DNA of 64,000 nt from Psychrobacter celer (GTDB lineage Bacteria; Pseudomonadota; Gammaproteobacteria; Pseudomonadales; Moraxellaceae), in the NCBI RefSeq assembly GCF_016107555.1, contig NZ_JABASU010000002.1, positions 1 to 64,000 on the forward strand. Direction: 5' to 3'. Within the stretch, counting starts at the first letter, position 1; each line of letters starts with the position of its first letter. Shown piece after piece: positions 60,940-64,000 of this stretch. Below the pieces are notes generated by a model. It was not told where the DNA came from and searched no databases. It saw only the letters and a program-made list of their open reading frames with translations. A program made the position numbers and the translations under genes.

Positions 60940-63930
60940 GTGTATTGGTTGGTAGGTGGTTTGATTATCGTCGTGATGATGGGAGTGCTGGCCGTTGCAG
61001 ATAGCATGCCAAGCGTCTCATCACTGGTTGATACCATTAATCCTTCAGTATTAGCCCTCATACTAGTGATGATGAGCCTTGCGCTTATTATGCTCTCTCG
61101 CCTTTATACACCTGCCACTCCAGCCGCGCAATCAACGCCATTTTCTTCTCAGACCTCCTCACAGTCACCTGTTATTGAGTTATCCATTACCAAACGCCTT
61201 TTGCTCTTTGTCCGTCATATAGTGGTCGTGATACTGGCAGCGGGGCTAATAGGGGTTAGCACGTTACAAGCACTGGTCAGTCACCAACAAGCGGAGTCGA
61301 GCAAAATCACTGCGCCACTACGCGTGCAAGCATTGGTGACAATCGAAGGTATCAGCGATAGTGTTTTGGATGCAGCTGCAGACACTGGCTATCGGCAGGT
61401 GGCAGTCATCACCCACCTCTCGCCTTTGGTCTCTGAGCTGACACCGCAAGATTTGGATAATCTCACCGCTAGCCACTTAGCAGATGTACAATCACATACC
61501 AATAAAAATAGCCTAAGTATTAAAAGCAATTCAATCAATCTTGATACGCTGCACACTGATAGGCATCGCATATTGCTTAGTGCTTATCCTCAATCTTCGC
61601 GTCGGCCAGAGACGGCCAAGCAGTTTGCCAATCTCTCTCAGCTAAAACCAGGGGAGACGCGGTGGATGAGCTTGGCGCTGTCTCCATTGGCGACGGCCAA
61701 GCAGGCAACCAGTAGCCCCTCTGGCTTTGACAGCTATCGCTGGTTGCGCGGTCGCCATATCGATGGAGTGGCGCGTGTACTGGTGACAGCGACGCAGCCT
61801 GTCAGTACTGCTGATACAGATCTGCTCGTGGCACCTTCTTCTCTTTCTCATCTGTCGCGCGTGCGTACGTATATCGATCGCGGACGCTGGCAGCTGCGCC
61901 AGCATTTTTATCAAGGCTGGCATATGCTTACTGGCGATGAGCAACAAGCAAAGGCGGTTACGCTCAGCTTGCTGACAGGAGATAGGAGCCTTATCAGTCG
62001 CGATACCAAAGAGCTATACCAGCTGGCGGGCATCTCGCATTTACTGGCAATATCAGGCACCCACGTTTTGTTTTTGGCCATTGTGTTGGCAGGTGCAGCG
62101 GTGATGATAGTCAATCAGTTATATCCCGCCTTGTATCGTTACGTACCACGCTGGCAAGTGCGCTGGTGGGTGATGATTGGCGCGGCTTTTGTTTATGCGC
62201 TATTTACTGGGTTTGATGTGCCTGCTGCTCGTACCGCCTGGATGCTATTTGCTATAGGGCTGATACGCCTGAGCTTATTGCCTGTTAGTACCATGCGGGT
62301 ATTGCTAGCGCTGGCTGTTCTTATGGCGTGGTGCGATCCTTATGTATTATGGCAGGCAGGCTATTGGTTATCATTTGTCGCAGTGGCGCTATTACTTAAG
62401 TATGAAGACAGATCACATCACCCTCATACATTGGCCAGCACGCAGACAAACACACCATCGTCGTATCAGAATGAGGCTGGCGGCAGGCTATGGCTGCGGC
62501 AGGGATGGGGCGTAGCCAAACGTGTCTTTAAGTTACAGTTTTGGTTGTTTATTGCTTTATTGCCCATCACATTGCTACTCTTTGGCAAGGCCTCATTATG
62601 GGGTCTTATCATCAATATGTTTGCCATCGGTTTATTCGGCTGGGTCATTGTACCGCTGAATTTATTGGCAGGCTTGATTTATCTGCTATCGCCGACGCTG
62701 GCAGATGGTCTATGGTCGTTTGTCACCGCCATTATCCTGAGCTTGCATCAGCTAATCGATTGGTTGACGACATTGCCTGCATTGTCTGCCGCGTGGTTGT
62801 ACACACCCATCAACATGGCTATCGTGCTAATGATGGTATTGGTGATATTGCCTTGGCTGTTGCCACGAGGGCTCATCAGTCGCGGGTTAGCACTGCCGCC
62901 TTTGGTGCTGCTCATGATGACGGTTTATGCCAATCAGCAATCATTGATGACTGTACCGACGCTTTACTTATTGCCGACTGGCGATCAGTATATAAGCGCC
63001 AGTGTGCTGCAATACCCCATGACGGATGACAGTGGGGAGAGTGGTGAAGATGAAGTCAGTTGGTTATTTTTGGCAGAACACAGACCAAGTGAGGCACCGA
63101 CCATGCCAAGTAGGCTTACCGCAGAGGCATTGTCTGCCACTGTGGCGCAGCAGCTGGGTAGCTTATCAATAAAGCGCTTGCACGGTGTCGTTGTACAAAG
63201 TAGCAGCGCCGCTTTGAGTCAAAGACAAATCAATGATGATCCGCCAAAGTCCTTGCAGGCTTCTACCTCTGAGTTGTTGCCTCTGACAGTGCTGCAGCTA
63301 TCGCAGCATTTACCGACTTATCAGTACTGGCAAGCAGGGCGCATCGATAGATGGCCAGCCTTGCAAGCCGCTTATCAAGTCACTCATCCCGCCGCGGCAA
63401 AGTCTTCTATCAGTGCGCAGCGCTGTGAGGAGGGCAAAACATGGCAATCGGCCAATAACAAGTTGTCCATCACCGCGATGACAGGTTGGCGTCAGATAGA
63501 GGACGCTAGCGTGTGGGACTGTACGATAGCGATCGATCTTAGCGGTATAAAGAGTAGCCGTATGCCGATACAAGTGCTTAGGTATAACGCGGCTGCACCG
63601 CTCAAATCTTCTGCTGCTAGCGTGCAAGCACTTCTTGATCGCTTAGCGACTCAGCCGTCTGACTCATCATCGCCGCAGCGCCATACACCACCTGAACGCA
63701 TCATCTTAAATGCCGATAGCCATGCACGAGTCTGGCAGTTATGGTCGCTGATGTGTACAGATGAGCGCGCAACGTCGGCACAGAGTAGGTGGCTCGGTCA
63801 CAGCACGTCGTCTGTCACCGCTGATGTACTAGAGCGCCAGCGTGTCGGGGTAGTTATCACGCATGATGATAAAATATTGCCAGCCGCACTGCCCTTAGAG
63901 ACAAGAGATACAAGTATGGCGTCACCCTAA
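60940..63930 (+). CDS. comEC: ComEC/Rec2-family DNA-uptake channel
   Basis: 996 residues. GTG at 60940 is preferred, since AAGGAG (60929-60934) lies five bases upstream; GTG at 60934 overlaps it. Two N-terminal helices, a DUF4131 OB-type domain (about 60-290), then the Competence domain with about ten helices ('LYQLAGISHLLAISGTHVLFLA' in key form, 'FTGFDVPAARTAWMLFAIGLIRL'). The last 300 residues take the place of the metallo-beta-lactamase-like domain but have no HxHxDH motif. ComEC carries single-stranded DNA across the inner membrane in natural transformation; Psychrobacter and Acinetobacter are often competent. No other competence gene nearby. Confidence 0.9.
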   Translation: MYWLVGGLIIVVMMGVLAVADSMPSVSSLVDTINPSVLALILVMMSLALIMLSRLYTPATPAAQSTPFSSQTSSQSPVIELSITKRLLLFVRHIVVVILAAGLIGVSTLQALVSHQQAESSKITAPLRVQALVTIEGISDSVLDAAADTGYRQVAVITHLSPLVSELTPQDLDNLTASHLADVQSHTNKNSLSIKSNSINLDTLHTDRHRILLSAYPQSSRRPETAKQFANLSQLKPGETRWMSLALSPLATAKQATSSPSGFDSYRWLRGRHIDGVARVLVTATQPVSTADTDLLVAPSSLSHLSRVRTYIDRGRWQLRQHFYQGWHMLTGDEQQAKAVTLSLLTGDRSLISRDTKELYQLAGISHLLAISGTHVLFLAIVLAGAAVMIVNQLYPALYRYVPRWQVRWWVMIGAAFVYALFTGFDVPAARTAWMLFAIGLIRLSLLPVSTMRVLLALAVLMAWCDPYVLWQAGYWLSFVAVALLLKYEDRSHHPHTLASTQTNTPSSYQNEAGGRLWLRQGWGVAKRVFKLQFWLFIALLPITLLLFGKASLWGLIINMFAIGLFGWVIVPLNLLAGLIYLLSPTLADGLWSFVTAIILSLHQLIDWLTTLPALSAAWLYTPINMAIVLMMVLVILPWLLPRGLISRGLALPPLVLLMMTVYANQQSLMTVPTLYLLPTGDQYISASVLQYPMTDDSGESGEDEVSWLFLAEHRPSEAPTMPSRLTAEALSATVAQQLGSLSIKRLHGVVVQSSSAALSQRQINDDPPKSLQASTSELLPLTVLQLSQHLPTYQYWQAGRIDRWPALQAAYQVTHPAAAKSSISAQRCEEGKTWQSANNKLSITAMTGWRQIEDASVWDCTIAIDLSGIKSSRMPIQVLRYNAAAPLKSSAASVQALLDRLATQPSDSSSPQRHTPPERIILNADSHARVWQLWSLMCTDERATSAQSRWLGHSTSSVTADVLERQRVGVVITHDDKILPAALPLETRDTSMASP

Positions 63931-64000
63931 TAAAGATGCTGCCATAAAAACAAGGTTTGGCCGATCAGTGTTACAATATGGTGATATTTCACCGTTATAC

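Noticed and set aside
1-64000. CRISPR arrays, tRNA or rRNA genes
   Set aside because: Gaps were read for direct repeats with spacers and for cloverleaf or rRNA-like words; none was found.

Overview
The window looks like a chromosomal segment of a Moraxellaceae gammaproteobacterium, most likely Psychrobacter. The basis is moderate GC, the protein content (a PACE-type efflux protein, a ComEC-like protein, an AcnB of gammaproteobacterial type, a cbb3 oxidase with CcoG and FixH) and abundant short palindromic-ended repeats in gaps. This is inference from gene content; no 16S rRNA, other rRNA or tRNA gene was seen.

Layout. 1-23.4 kb is ordinary housekeeping: a small lipoprotein (possibly broken), a DUF697 protein, recJ, two tandem TRIC-family channels, a DMT exporter, queE, dapD, a lipase-like hydrolase, a lipoprotein amidohydrolase, a TAXI-type TRAP transporter operon, lipA, a carboxymuconolactone decarboxylase-like protein, acnB, a DUF805 protein, a PACE efflux protein, a PaaG-type enoyl-CoA hydratase/isomerase and an alpha/beta hydrolase.

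23.5-39.1 kb is the most interesting part: a tellurium-resistance-type (Ter) stress island. On the minus strand lies a four-gene biosynthetic-looking block (PRTase-TRSP, HAD hydrolase, StiP-type PRTase with PELOTA-like tail, CitE-like lyase). It is followed by an ATP-grasp ligase, four TerD-superfamily proteins (TerA-, TerZ-, TerE- and TerD-like), an AIM24-family protein and a DUF475/TerC-like membrane protein. Comparative genomics has predicted that such Ter modules make a nucleoside-like metabolite and sense metals at the membrane. Embedded in this copy are a V4R-domain protein, a stand-alone MHYT membrane protein and a YhhQ-type 7-deazaguanine precursor transporter. No TerB was seen.

39.3-64 kb returns to housekeeping: rlmKL, an MscS channel, a dihydrolipoyl-dehydrogenase-like flavoprotein, a Bcp peroxiredoxin, a small secreted protein, queC, ttcA, fixH-ccoG, ccoNOQP, an SCP2 protein, an uncharacterised 323-residue protein, a LolC/E permease with LolD, a small conserved protein, a DUF2062 protein and comEC. 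queE and queC (preQ0 synthesis) are both in the window along with yhhQ (precursor import).

Gaps hold two repeat families: a 170-bp TA-flanked MITE-like element (two near-identical full copies, two diverged, one fragment) and a 150-bp element with imperfect TATAGT ends (three full copies plus diverged relatives). There are also several short-period degenerate tandem arrays, three of which touch the stop codon of a minus-strand gene. Rho-independent terminators are clear at many gene ends.
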